Source of the DNA: Mesorhizobium sp. YM1C-6-2
GTDB lineage: Bacteria; Pseudomonadota; Alphaproteobacteria; Rhizobiales; Rhizobiaceae
Length of the DNA: 64,000 nt
Direction: 5' to 3'
Assembly: GCF_003666685.1 (NCBI RefSeq)
Contig: NZ_RCIZ01000003.1
Span: forward strand, 372,001 to 436,000
Part shown: positions 51,572 to 59,795 of the stretch, piece by piece
How the letters are laid out: each line of letters starts with the position of its first letter
Numbering within the stretch: position 1 is the first letter of the stretch
The notes under the pieces: model-generated
What the model was told of the DNA's origin: nothing
Database searches by the model: none
The model's input: the letters and a program-made list of their open reading frames with translations, nothing else
Program-made: the position numbers and the translations under genes

Positions 51572-53440
51572 ATGTCAGGCTCAATATTGGAGCGTTTGCT
51601 CGGTCGTTTTGCGGATCTGACAAGTAGAGGGCGACCATGGTATCGCTGGCCATTCCTGGTAGCGATGCCGACGCTGGTGGGATTGCGCGTCAACATGCGT
51701 GCGCGCAACCTGTTCGACACGGAATCGGACCCCCAGCCGGTGGTGCCGGAACCTAAGGTGGACGTCCGCAACCAGCGGACCATTGACGGCAGCCACAACG
51801 ATCTCGGCAAACCCTGGATGGGCATGGCCGGCAGCCGCTTCGGCCGCAACGTGCCGATACCGGACAGTTTCGGCGAGGAAGAGCCCGGAATCTACGATCC
51901 CAATCCGCGGCTGGTCAGCATAAAGCTGCTGCAGCGCCGGGAATTCGTGCCGGTGCCGCATCTCAACCTGCTTGCTCCCGCCTGGCTGCAATTCATGGTG
52001 CATGACTGGCTGAGCCACGGCGACAACGATCCGGCGGTGAAGCACGAATTCCCCGTTCCGGAGGGTGACGACTGGCCCGACGGCCGCATGTCGATCCTCA
52101 AGACCACGCCCGACGCCCGGCGTCCGGGCGAGGACGGCAGGCCCGCCGCTTATGTGAACCGGGAGACGCATTGGTGGGACGGGTCGCAGGTCTACGGCTC
52201 GTTTCCGGCGCGCCAGCTCCTGGTGCGCAGCGATCCGGAGACGGGCGCGCTGCTCGCCGACGGCAAGGTGGCGGTTCTGCCCAATGGGCTCCTGCCCCTG
52301 CACAAGGGGCACAAGACGCCGGGCCAGGAGCTCGCCGGCGTGAACGGCAATTGGTGGCTCGGCCTGTCGATCATGCACACGATTTTCGCGCGTGAGCACA
52401 ATTCGATCGTCGACCGGCTGCGCATAGACCATCCCGCGGCCGACGGAGAATGGCTCTTCCAGAAGGCGCGTCTGGTCAACGCGGCGCTGATGGCGAAGAT
52501 CCACACGACGGAGTGGACGCCGGCGCTGATGAATTCGCCGGCAGGCCGCCTGGCGATGCGCGGCAACTGGTGGGGCCTGCTCGGCGAGCATTATGGCCGC
52601 GCCTATGGCCGGCTGGGCGAGGGCGAGGTTCTGTCGGGTATTCCGGGCTCGCCGGCCGACCACCACGGAGCGCCCTATGCGATCACCGAGGAGTTCACCG
52701 CCGTCTATCGCATGCACAGCCTGATCCCGGACGAGTTCTCCCTGCGCCGGCATGAGACGGACGAGGAGGTGCTGCGCACCGATTTCTTCGGTGTGACGCG
52801 CGGCAAGGTGCGGACCGAGATCTACGCAAAGCTGCCATTCGAGGACGCGCTCTATTCCTTCGCGACCAGCAATCCGGGCGCGCTGGTGCTGCACAATTTT
52901 CCAAACGGGCTGCGCAAGATGCCCGAGGCTCCGCTGAAGCAGCCCGAGCATGCCGAGGACGCTTCCGTCTTCATCGACCTTGCCGCCACCGACATTCTGC
53001 GCGATCGCGAGCGGGGCGTTCCCCGCTACTGTGCGTTCAGGCGGCATCTCGGCATGTTCGTGCCGAAGAACTTCGAGGAGTTGACCGACGACAAGGAGTG
53101 GCAGGCGCAGTTGCGCGATGTCTATGGCGAGGTCGAGAAGGTCGACCTCCTTGTCGGAACGCTCGCGGAAAGCAAATCGAGCCACAACGGCACGCCGCCC
53201 GGCTTCGGCTTCTCGGACACGGCGTTCCGCATCTTCATCCTGCTCGCTTCGCGCAGGCTGAAGAGCGACCGTTTCTTCACCGAGGATTTCCGTCCCGAGG
53301 TTTACACGCGCGCCGGTTTCGACTGGATACGCGACAACAACTTCAAATCGGTGCTCGATCGACATTTCCCTGACCTGGCGGTGCATTTCGCCGAGGCGCG
53401 GAATGTGTTCTTCCCCTGGCGCAGGGGATCGGCGAGATGA
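51572..53440 (+). CDS. Fatty-acid alpha-dioxygenase-like haem peroxidase
   Basis: This 622-residue protein of the animal-haem-peroxidase superfamily looks most like plant and bacterial fatty-acid alpha-dioxygenases, which add oxygen at carbon 2 of fatty acids. Key residues are in place: the distal His144 in LQFMVHDW, the catalytic Tyr379 and proximal His382 in VYRMHSLIPDE, plus WWDGSQVYGS near 201, NGNWWLGLSIMHTIFAREHN near 258 and AKIHTTEWTPALM near 308. There is no signal peptide; a hydrophobic N-terminal stretch (residues 23-40) may bind membrane. It is the first gene of five. Its stop overlaps the next start (ATGA). That the true substrate is a fatty acid is inference. Confidence 0.85.
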   Translation: MSGSILERLLGRFADLTSRGRPWYRWPFLVAMPTLVGLRVNMRARNLFDTESDPQPVVPEPKVDVRNQRTIDGSHNDLGKPWMGMAGSRFGRNVPIPDSFGEEEPGIYDPNPRLVSIKLLQRREFVPVPHLNLLAPAWLQFMVHDWLSHGDNDPAVKHEFPVPEGDDWPDGRMSILKTTPDARRPGEDGRPAAYVNRETHWWDGSQVYGSFPARQLLVRSDPETGALLADGKVAVLPNGLLPLHKGHKTPGQELAGVNGNWWLGLSIMHTIFAREHNSIVDRLRIDHPAADGEWLFQKARLVNAALMAKIHTTEWTPALMNSPAGRLAMRGNWWGLLGEHYGRAYGRLGEGEVLSGIPGSPADHHGAPYAITEEFTAVYRMHSLIPDEFSLRRHETDEEVLRTDFFGVTRGKVRTEIYAKLPFEDALYSFATSNPGALVLHNFPNGLRKMPEAPLKQPEHAEDASVFIDLAATDILRDRERGVPRYCAFRRHLGMFVPKNFEELTDDKEWQAQLRDVYGEVEKVDLLVGTLAESKSSHNGTPPGFGFSDTAFRIFILLASRRLKSDRFFTEDFRPEVYTRAGFDWIRDNNFKSVLDRHFPDLAVHFAEARNVFFPWRRGSAR

Positions 53441-54333
53441 CCCGCCGGCTGCGCATCCCCGGCTTGGTCGACCTGATCAGGATCGACGATCCGGCCGTGA
53501 TTGCCGCAGCTTCCGCAGACGCCAGGCTCGACCGGGATTTTTCCGGTGGCGGGCCGTTGATCAACCGCTGGATCGCCGGACGAATCCGCCGCAGCCTGCG
53601 GACACCGACCGCGCCGCTGCCTTCGGTCTCCCCGCGCGACCATCCCGGCCGCGCCGAACAACAGGCGGCGTTGCAAAGCCGACTTGGCGCACTGGTCTCC
53701 AAGGGCGCAGTCGCAACGGATCATGTCGCCGAACTGGCGGCCTATGTGCGCGGCGAGCGGCCGGAGAGCGCCGTCGGCCCACTCGTGCAGGAGGCGATCG
53801 GACGGCTCTTCGCCGACCGCTATAGCAGCAGCGACCATACATGGCGGGCGGCCTGCGTGCTCGATGCCGCGCCGAGGAACATGAACCCGCTGCGCGCGCT
53901 CTGGTGGGCCGTGACGGGCGCGTTGCGGCGAGCGCAACATGTCCTGTCGGATGCCGCCGGCGGTGATTCCGCCGGCGTCCATGCGACCGCGGTCGCCGTG
54001 CACAGCCTGGTGCGCAGCCTGCGACAGATGCGGCGATTGTGGCTGGAGCCCGGTCTTCGCGACAGGATCACCACCGATGCGGCAGTGATGCGCTCGCTGC
54101 GGGCGCCGGAGAGCGTACCACGCCGCTGGTCGGCGCCGGCGAGCACCATCTGGGGAAACCTGCCCGCCGGCACGCTGGCGTTGTTCGAACTGGACGCCGC
54201 CCGCGCGCGCGACCCCGACGCCGACATCATCTTCATGGCGGCGAGCTGGAGCCGATGCCCGGCCGCCGCGTGGACGACGGCGCTGCTGAAGGATGTCTGG
54301 AAACGCGCTCAATCCGGCGAGACGGCGCTATGA
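53437..54333 (+). CDS. Small protein with P450-like ends, unknown
   Basis: This 298-residue protein has no firm family. The start (GLVDLIRIDDPAVIAAASA) is like the N-terminus of a cytochrome P450 domain. The C-terminal part, LPAGTLALFELDAARARDPD then SWSRCPAAAW with Cys274, resembles the P450 beta-region and the haem-thiolate cysteine loop. The universal ExxR and an oxygen-activating helix are not seen and the length is only about 70% of a P450. A reduced P450-like fold, as in fungal dioxygenase-P450 fusions, is possible. It overlaps the dioxygenase and reductase genes by four bases each. Confidence in P450 ancestry is low. Confidence 0.5.
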   Translation: MTRRLRIPGLVDLIRIDDPAVIAAASADARLDRDFSGGGPLINRWIAGRIRRSLRTPTAPLPSVSPRDHPGRAEQQAALQSRLGALVSKGAVATDHVAELAAYVRGERPESAVGPLVQEAIGRLFADRYSSSDHTWRAACVLDAAPRNMNPLRALWWAVTGALRRAQHVLSDAAGGDSAGVHATAVAVHSLVRSLRQMRRLWLEPGLRDRITTDAAVMRSLRAPESVPRRWSAPASTIWGNLPAGTLALFELDAARARDPDADIIFMAASWSRCPAAAWTTALLKDVWKRAQSGETAL

Positions 54334-55670
54334 ACGACCCGATCTTCCAGGAGCTCAGATTCCGCAATCTGACGGTCAAGAACCGCGTCTTCCGTTCCAA
54401 CATTTCCGGCCGCTTCGACAATGAGGACGGCTCACTCACCCAGACGCGTATCAACTGGGAATGCAAGTTCGCGAAAGGCGGCGTCGGCGCGATCATTTCC
54501 TCCTACGTGCCGGTGCTGATGGAAGGCCGCATCATCGCCGGCTACGCGACGGTGCACCGTGACGACTTCATTCCGCTCTGGGCGAAGCTCGGCGAGGCGG
54601 TGCACAGTTTCGACGCGAAGTTCATCATGCAGCTCAGCCATTCGGGCCGGCAGATGGATCTGCCCGGAATCCACAACCAGCACAGGCCGACGCTCTCTTC
54701 CACCAGCCGCAAGGAGCCGCTGCACGGCTTCCTCTGCCAGGCCATGACGAAGGCCGACATAGAACGGACGGTCAGGGCCTTCGCGCACGGGGCATGGCGT
54801 GCACGCGAGGCGGGTCTCGACGGCGTCGAACTGCATGCGGCCAACGGCTATCTGTTCACGCAGTTCCTGAGCTCGGGGATAAACGACCGCACCGACGACT
54901 ATGGCGGATCGCTCGCCAACCGGGCGCGCTTCCTGCTCGAGGTGATCGCGGCGATCAGGGACGCGGTCGGACGCGACTTCCATCTGCAGGTCAAGCTCAG
55001 TGCGATCGAGCGCAACAACGTCATTCCATGGGAGGGAAAGGGCAACACGCTGGCGGATTCGGTTCAGGTCGCCAAATGGTGCGAGCAGGCAGGGGTCGAC
55101 GCGCTGCACGTCTCCACGGGCTCGCTGTTCCCGCATCCGCTCAATCCGCCGGGCGACCTGCCGATCGACGTGCTGGCGGCCACCTACGACGTGCTGATCA
55201 GCTCCGGCGTCTATGGCTTCCGCAACTTCCTGCTGTTCCGCTACCCGCTGCTCCGGCCGATCTTCCGCTGGATCTGGTTCCGCATGAAGAAGGGGTTGCC
55301 CTTCGAGGCGATCAGCATCGAGGAGGCGCGCGCCATCAAGGCGACCGTGCGAATCCCCGTTATCAACACCGGCGGCTATCAGACCGCGTCGGTCGTCCGC
55401 GAAGGGCTGGAGTCGGGCGCCTTCGACGCGGTGGCGATCGCGCGCTCGCTGGTCGCCAATCCCGATCTCGTCGAGCAGTGGCGCGACGGTTCGGACCGGC
55501 CGGCCGTACCCTGCACGTATTGCAACAAATGCCTGGTCAATGCGCCGGAAAACCCGATGGGCTGCTACGAGCAGGCGCGCTTCCCGTCCCGCGACGCGAT
55601 GATCGAGCAACTCATGAGCATCTACCGGGCGAAGCCGCACCTCACCATACCCTCGCCGGCAGAGGTCTAG
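54330..55670 (+). CDS. Old Yellow Enzyme family NADH:flavin oxidoreductase
   Basis: This 446-residue TIM-barrel FMN enzyme of the OYE/2,4-dienoyl-CoA reductase family reduces activated C=C bonds. Motifs are RNLTVKNRVFRS, GVGAIISSY, the catalytic HAAN in ELHAANGYLFTQFLSS (His169, Asn172), NDRTDDYGGSLANRARF near 185 and GGYQTASVVREGL near 348. A Cys cluster C395-x2-C398-x2-C401-x10-C412 resembles the iron-sulfur site of dienoyl-CoA reductases, but the C-terminal NAD domain of those enzymes is missing. A hydrophobic stretch (about 298-325) could touch the membrane. The ATG at 54330 overlaps the preceding stop. Confidence 0.85.
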   Translation: MNDPIFQELRFRNLTVKNRVFRSNISGRFDNEDGSLTQTRINWECKFAKGGVGAIISSYVPVLMEGRIIAGYATVHRDDFIPLWAKLGEAVHSFDAKFIMQLSHSGRQMDLPGIHNQHRPTLSSTSRKEPLHGFLCQAMTKADIERTVRAFAHGAWRAREAGLDGVELHAANGYLFTQFLSSGINDRTDDYGGSLANRARFLLEVIAAIRDAVGRDFHLQVKLSAIERNNVIPWEGKGNTLADSVQVAKWCEQAGVDALHVSTGSLFPHPLNPPGDLPIDVLAATYDVLISSGVYGFRNFLLFRYPLLRPIFRWIWFRMKKGLPFEAISIEEARAIKATVRIPVINTGGYQTASVVREGLESGAFDAVAIARSLVANPDLVEQWRDGSDRPAVPCTYCNKCLVNAPENPMGCYEQARFPSRDAMIEQLMSIYRAKPHLTIPSPAEV

Positions 55671-57218
55671 ATGACGAGCGAACCGGTCACGGCGGTCGAG
55701 GCGTGGCGCCTGCGGCGCAACTGGAAGATCAACCTGCTCGCGCTGCTGGCCGCCATCCTGCTCGTGCTGTTCCTGGCCGCGCTGGTCGTCGGCATCATCG
55801 TGCTGAGGCGCATCTCCGACAACAGCACGCCGCATTACGCCGACATCGTCGAGCATTTCAAATACGGCTCCATCGGAGCGGAGCCCAGCAGCGGCATACC
55901 TTATGCGATCTGGAAAGTGCTGCCGGCGCTTTACCCCGACGAGTTCGAGGGGCGCGACGACTATTCTGCCTTCGGTTTCCTTTACGAGGAAGACGAAGCG
56001 GGTAGGCGACGCGACCTGCCCGTCGGCATCTCGCAAAGGAAGGTGCGCGGCGTCGAGGTCGTCTGGCTGAACTGCGCGACCTGCCACACCGGAACCTGGC
56101 GCGCCGAGGCCGGCGACGCCGCCAAGATCACCGCTGCGATGCCTTCCAACAATCTCGACTTCGGCCGCTTCGTGCGCATGGTGTTCCGACTCTCCACCGA
56201 TCCGCGCCTGGCGCCGGACCGGCTGTTCGAGGTGATGGAGGAGCAAGGCATCGAACTCGACGCGCTGGACCGGCTGATATGGCGCATCGGCGTCCTGCCG
56301 ATCTTCCGCGAAGGCCTGCTGCAGACGCGCGCAAGCCTGCTGCCGCTGATGGACATGCAGCCGTCCTGGGGGCCGGGCCGGGTGGACACGTTCAACCCGT
56401 ACAAGCTGCTGCAGTTCGGCGTCGAGGCCTCGGCGCTGACGCCCGAGGAGCGGATAGGCGTCGCGGACCTGCCGGCTGTCTTCGACCAGCGTCCGCGGGA
56501 AGGCATGAACCTCCACTGGGACGGCAACAATGCGAGCCTCTCAGAGCGCAACCTGTCGGCGGCGATCGGCGCCGGCGTCACTGTGGAATCGGTCGATCAC
56601 GAGGCGATAGAGCGCGTCGCCGACTGGCTGGGCGACCTGAAGCCGCCGGCCAGTCCTCACAAGCCGGATCCATCAGCGGTTGAGCGCGGCAAGGTCATCT
56701 ACATGGCCGGCTGCGCCTCGTGCCACGGCTACCAGGATGGCGATGTCTATGTTTTCGACGGACAGCACATCGGAGTGGTCGAGCCGATTGCGAGGCTCGG
56801 AACGGACAGGGCTCGACTCGATTCCTATACGGAGACGTTCAGGGCACAGCAGCTCGAGAAGCTGTTCGCGGGCACACCCTATCAGTTCAAAAACTTCAAG
56901 AAGACCGACGGCTATGCCAACCTGCCGCTCGACGGGCTGTGGCTGCGCGGGCCCTATCTGCACAACGGTTCGGTGCCGACGCTGGCTGCGCTCCTTCAGG
57001 CGCCGGAACAGCGGCTGAAGGCGTTCGTCCGCGGAATGGACGTGCTCGATCCGGACGGCGGCTTCGTCGCGCCTGGCTGCGCTCCCGCCGAGCCGCCCGC
57101 GAAAGGCTACTGCTTCGATACCTCGCTGCCGGGCAACGGCTCCGGCGGCCATGCCTACGGCGTCGACCTTCCCGAGGCCGAAAAGGCCGATCTCCTGGCT
57201 TATCTGCTGACCTTCTGA
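55671..57218 (+). CDS. Membrane-anchored dihaem cytochrome c, RoxA-like
   Basis: This 515-residue protein has an N-terminal membrane anchor (residues 20-46, NLLALLAAILLVLFLAALVV) and two CxxCH haem sites, Cys135-Cys138-His139 (NCATCHTG) and Cys348-Cys351-His352 (GCASCHGY). The arrangement and WLRGPYLHNGSVPTL near 420 fit the RoxA/cytochrome c peroxidase superfamily. RoxA-type members oxidise unsaturated lipids such as polyisoprene; others reduce peroxide. The mature protein should be periplasmic. The gene abuts the OYE stop. Whether it delivers electrons to, or acts on products of, the operon is open. Confidence 0.8.
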   Translation: MTSEPVTAVEAWRLRRNWKINLLALLAAILLVLFLAALVVGIIVLRRISDNSTPHYADIVEHFKYGSIGAEPSSGIPYAIWKVLPALYPDEFEGRDDYSAFGFLYEEDEAGRRRDLPVGISQRKVRGVEVVWLNCATCHTGTWRAEAGDAAKITAAMPSNNLDFGRFVRMVFRLSTDPRLAPDRLFEVMEEQGIELDALDRLIWRIGVLPIFREGLLQTRASLLPLMDMQPSWGPGRVDTFNPYKLLQFGVEASALTPEERIGVADLPAVFDQRPREGMNLHWDGNNASLSERNLSAAIGAGVTVESVDHEAIERVADWLGDLKPPASPHKPDPSAVERGKVIYMAGCASCHGYQDGDVYVFDGQHIGVVEPIARLGTDRARLDSYTETFRAQQLEKLFAGTPYQFKNFKKTDGYANLPLDGLWLRGPYLHNGSVPTLAALLQAPEQRLKAFVRGMDVLDPDGGFVAPGCAPAEPPAKGYCFDTSLPGNGSGGHAYGVDLPEAEKADLLAYLLTF

Positions 57219-57231
57219 GCGGAGCGATGAC

Positions 57232-57654
57232 ATGACGGACTCATTGATGACGGGCTGGTCGGAAGCGCAGGCTGCGGGGAGCATGGCGCTCTACCGGCGC
57301 GTGCTGGGGCTGAACCTGATCCTGCATCTGCTGATCGGCCTTTCCTGCATATTCCTGCCCCACTGGTTCTCCGATCTGGTCGGGCTGCCGGAGCCGTTTC
57401 CGGTCGGCTGGGTGAGGGGGTGGGGCGCAACGCTGATCCTCGTCACGGCGCTTTATATCCCGGGATACATCCATCCGGGTTTTCGGCGGGCGCCCAACGT
57501 CATCGGAATCCTCGGCAGGCTCTGGATGGCGATCGTTTGGACGTTCTGCGGCGGCGGTTTCCTCTGGCTCGCGCTGTTCGACTTCGTGTTCTTCCTGATC
57601 CTCGCCTTCCTCTATCTGAGGTTCCTGCAAGCCACGTTGATGAGCAGGCCGTAA
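57232..57654 (+). CDS. Four-helix membrane protein, unknown
   Basis: This 140-residue inner-membrane protein has four predicted helices at about 27-46, 67-85, 98-115 and 116-134 (rich in Leu, Ile, Phe, Trp). It has no family that I recognise. It closes the five-gene operon, 13 bp after the cytochrome gene. A weak hairpin (CAGCCC-GAA-GGGCTG at 57661-57675) follows and may be a terminator. It may anchor the other proteins or carry a quinone site, but this is guesswork. Confidence 0.75.
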   Translation: MTDSLMTGWSEAQAAGSMALYRRVLGLNLILHLLIGLSCIFLPHWFSDLVGLPEPFPVGWVRGWGATLILVTALYIPGYIHPGFRRAPNVIGILGRLWMAIVWTFCGGGFLWLALFDFVFFLILAFLYLRFLQATLMSRP

Positions 57655-57950
57655 GATCGGCAGCCCGAAGGGCTGGGCTGTTACGCGGCATGCTCAAGCA
57701 GCCGCATCGCCGATGCTTGACAGGACCAGTAATTTTTCCCAAGTCTTGGCGATGAACCGCGCCGACTGCATCGTCCGGATTTTGAACAAGGTCTGCCCGA
57801 TCGCGGGCAATTGACCCCGGCCTGGCCATGTCGCGCCCGGCCGAGGGCGCGGATTTCCCTACGGGGAAAAGGCCACCGAAGCGACAACCCGAATTTTTCA
57901 TTTTTTCTGCTCTCGCGCCGCGGGGGCGCACGCACCACAAGGAGGGCAAT

Positions 57951-58382
57951 GTGGCCCCCGCAGACAGCAAGCGGCGCAAGCCGGCGATCACCATCTCCAG
58001 ATCGGACCACGAGACGCTTGCGCGGCTCGCGGATGTGATCGCCGAGCGCAATCCCGCAGTGGCTGAAGAACTGACGGCCGAACTCGACAGGGCGCGCGTC
58101 GTCGCCGACGCCAGCATGCGCGACGATGTCGTGCGCATGGGGTCGACGCTCAGCTACGCGACCGATACCGGCGAGACCCGCACGGTGACGCTAGTCTTCC
58201 CTGCCGAGGCCGACATCTCCGCAGGCCGGGTGTCCATCCTGACGCCGATCGGCGCCGCCCTGATCGGGCTGTCTCCCGGCCAGTCGATCGACTGGGAGGC
58301 GCGTGACGGCCGCGTCCATCGGCTGACCGTGGAGAGCGTCGAGCGCCCCGCCGGTGCCGGTGGCTTGCAGCAGGCGTCGTGA
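57951..58382 (+). CDS. Rnk/GreA-tail regulator of nucleoside diphosphate kinase type
   Basis: This 143-residue protein has the Rnk/GreA-GreB C-terminal fold: an N-terminal helix hairpin (SRSDHETLARLADVIAERNP) and the beta domain (TRTVTLVFPAEADISAGRVS, ILTPIGAALIGLSPGQSIDW). Rnk binds RNA polymerase as an antagonist of Gre factors; here the role is inferred. Start is GTG at 57951, fixed by GGAGGG five bases upstream. The gene lies after the membrane protein of the operon but 296 bp away. Confidence 0.88.
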   Translation: MAPADSKRRKPAITISRSDHETLARLADVIAERNPAVAEELTAELDRARVVADASMRDDVVRMGSTLSYATDTGETRTVTLVFPAEADISAGRVSILTPIGAALIGLSPGQSIDWEARDGRVHRLTVESVERPAGAGGLQQAS

Positions 58383-58523
58383 GCAGGCCCTCGCGTCTCG
58401 CCCTCTTCGGAGGTTGTCTCATCGCAGGCTCGTGAGCCCTGCGCCGCGCTCGCGCGGGCAGGGTTTCTCCTCATTCTTCGCCAGAAAACCGGCCCGTTTG
58501 CGCGGGTACGATGGAGAATCACG

Positions 58524-59072
58524 GTGCCGCACGAGACATGCATCCTTACCGCCAAGGATTTCACCATATTGGAGGTCATGCTCGACCGCTGCCAGGGGAC
58601 TGACGATCCAATGAGGGTGCTGCTCAGCCGCAAGATCGAAGCGGCAAGCGTGGTGTTCCGAGACGACATTTCGCCTGATGTGGCGACGCTGAGCAGCCGG
58701 GTGACCTTCAGCGTCGACGGTCGCGAGCCCGACACGCGTATCCTCTCGCATGACCGCCTGAGTTCGCCACCAGGCATCTTCCTGCCGATCACCACCGCGC
58801 GCGGGCTCGCTTTGCTGGGCTTGTCTGCGGGCCAGGCACTCAGCCTGCCGAAGCCGGACGGCGGCGAGGAGCGCATTGTGCTCGAGGCGGTGCTTTACCA
58901 GCCGGAAGCGGCCAAAAGGGAGAAGGACTTGCTGGCTAGGCTGGCGACGCCAGCCGCACGGAGAGCGTCACTGCGTGTCATCGCGGGGGGAAACAGCGGA
59001 CAGCTTGCAGGGTCTGGAGCCCGGACCTTGGCAGCGGACGGTTTCGACGATCCTGGCCCCTCGGCCGCCTGA
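58524..59072 (+). CDS. Second Rnk/GreA-tail protein
   Basis: This 182-residue protein is a divergent relative of its neighbour. It has LTAKDFTILEVMLDRCQGTD, then the beta domain with SSRVTFSVDGREPDTRILSH and LPITTARGLALLGLSAGQAL. The C-terminal 50 residues are an Ala/Arg/Gly-rich extension absent from Rnk. Start is GTG at 58524 with TGGAGA upstream. The 142 bp gap to the first copy suggests co-transcription. The function is unknown. Confidence 0.8.
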   Translation: MPHETCILTAKDFTILEVMLDRCQGTDDPMRVLLSRKIEAASVVFRDDISPDVATLSSRVTFSVDGREPDTRILSHDRLSSPPGIFLPITTARGLALLGLSAGQALSLPKPDGGEERIVLEAVLYQPEAAKREKDLLARLATPAARRASLRVIAGGNSGQLAGSGARTLAADGFDDPGPSAA

Positions 59073-59126
59073 ACCTCGGGCCAAGCCGGAGCCTTGCCCG
59101 GCAACTAGCCCAAGCTTGCTGATTCC

Positions 59127-59450
59127 TCAGTAATACGACCAGTACCAGACCCATACCCGCCTGCGGCGGCAGCGCCGGCGCCAACGGCCATGATACCACT
59201 CACGGCGGCAATACCGTCTCCAGACCCGCCGTCTGCGGCGCCGACGGCGACGATGGTGCCCGCGACGGTGATTGATCGGTTCGGCTTCAAGATTTCCTTC
59301 CAGCTCTTCCGCGGGTGCATCCAATTCATCGAGAATTCCCCTGCCGGTCGGAATCCCCGCCTGGGCGCTGTCCGTCATGACCACGCTCGATAGCGCGGTC
59401 GCGCCCGCCAGGCCGAGCATTCCGGTAAGGAACAATCGCCGATCCATCAT
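59127..59450 (-). CDS. Arginine-rich Tat-type secreted protein
   Basis: This 107-residue protein starts with a twin-arginine-like signal: MMDRRLFLTGMLGLAGATAL and a SAQA cleavage site. After an acidic segment (residues 38-60, ILDELDAPAEELEGNLEAE) it ends in about 45 residues that are mostly Arg with Trp and Tyr, for example HRRGHHRRRRRRRRRVWRRY, and the tail RRVWVWYWSYY. The ATG at 59450 has GGGAGA upstream. Short proteins with this layout occur in several rhizobia; the role is unknown. DNA, RNA or polyanion binding in the periplasm is possible. Confidence 0.8.
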   Translation of the reverse strand: MMDRRLFLTGMLGLAGATALSSVVMTDSAQAGIPTGRGILDELDAPAEELEGNLEAEPINHRRGHHRRRRRRRRRVWRRYCRREWYHGRWRRRCRRRRVWVWYWSYY

Positions 59451-59718
59451 GACATCTCCCGCTCCATAGCTTCGTGCATGCGGCAAGGCCGCAGGGCCAT
59501 CCTGGGACCACGCAGCCATGTTCACGAACGTCAGTCGCCGCGGACGGTTCCGCGATCGGCGCACCGACGGGTATCGCGAGATTGGTTTGAAGGCGCCGCA
59601 GCGTTGCAACGCTAACGACGACAAATGTATGATCGACGCAGAGTTAAGTCATTGAGCTGACTGGTTGCGACGGGCTATCTGGCCAGACCCACCATAAAAA
59701 AGACTGGGGCGATTGGGG

Positions 59719-59795
59719 TGGTAGCGGAGGAGGGATTTGAACCCCCGACACAAGGATTATGATTCCTCTGCTCTAACCAACTGAGCTACTCCGCC
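59719..59795 (-). tRNA. tRNA-Met (CAT)
   Basis: A complete 77-base tRNA reads GGCGGAGTAGCTCAG at its 5' end and TCCTCCGCTACCA at its 3' end, with CCA encoded. The seven-pair acceptor stem, D arm, the anticodon arm GAGGA-ATCATAA-TCCTT and the T arm GGGGG-TTCAAAT-CCCTC fold well. The anticodon is CAT. The sequence GAATCATAATCC matches elongator tRNA-Met of alphaproteobacteria rather than tRNA-Ile2. A six-T tract follows on the minus strand (59696-59701). Confidence 0.95.

Noticed and set aside
57655-57950. A possible small minus-strand coding remnant between the membrane protein and the Rnk gene
   Set aside because: The translated frames are Arg/Ser-rich with no recognisable family and no ribosome-binding site.
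59719-59795. tRNA-Ile2 (lysidine-modified CAT) instead of tRNA-Met
   Set aside because: The GAATCATAATCC anticodon-arm sequence matches alphaproteobacterial elongator tRNA-Met.
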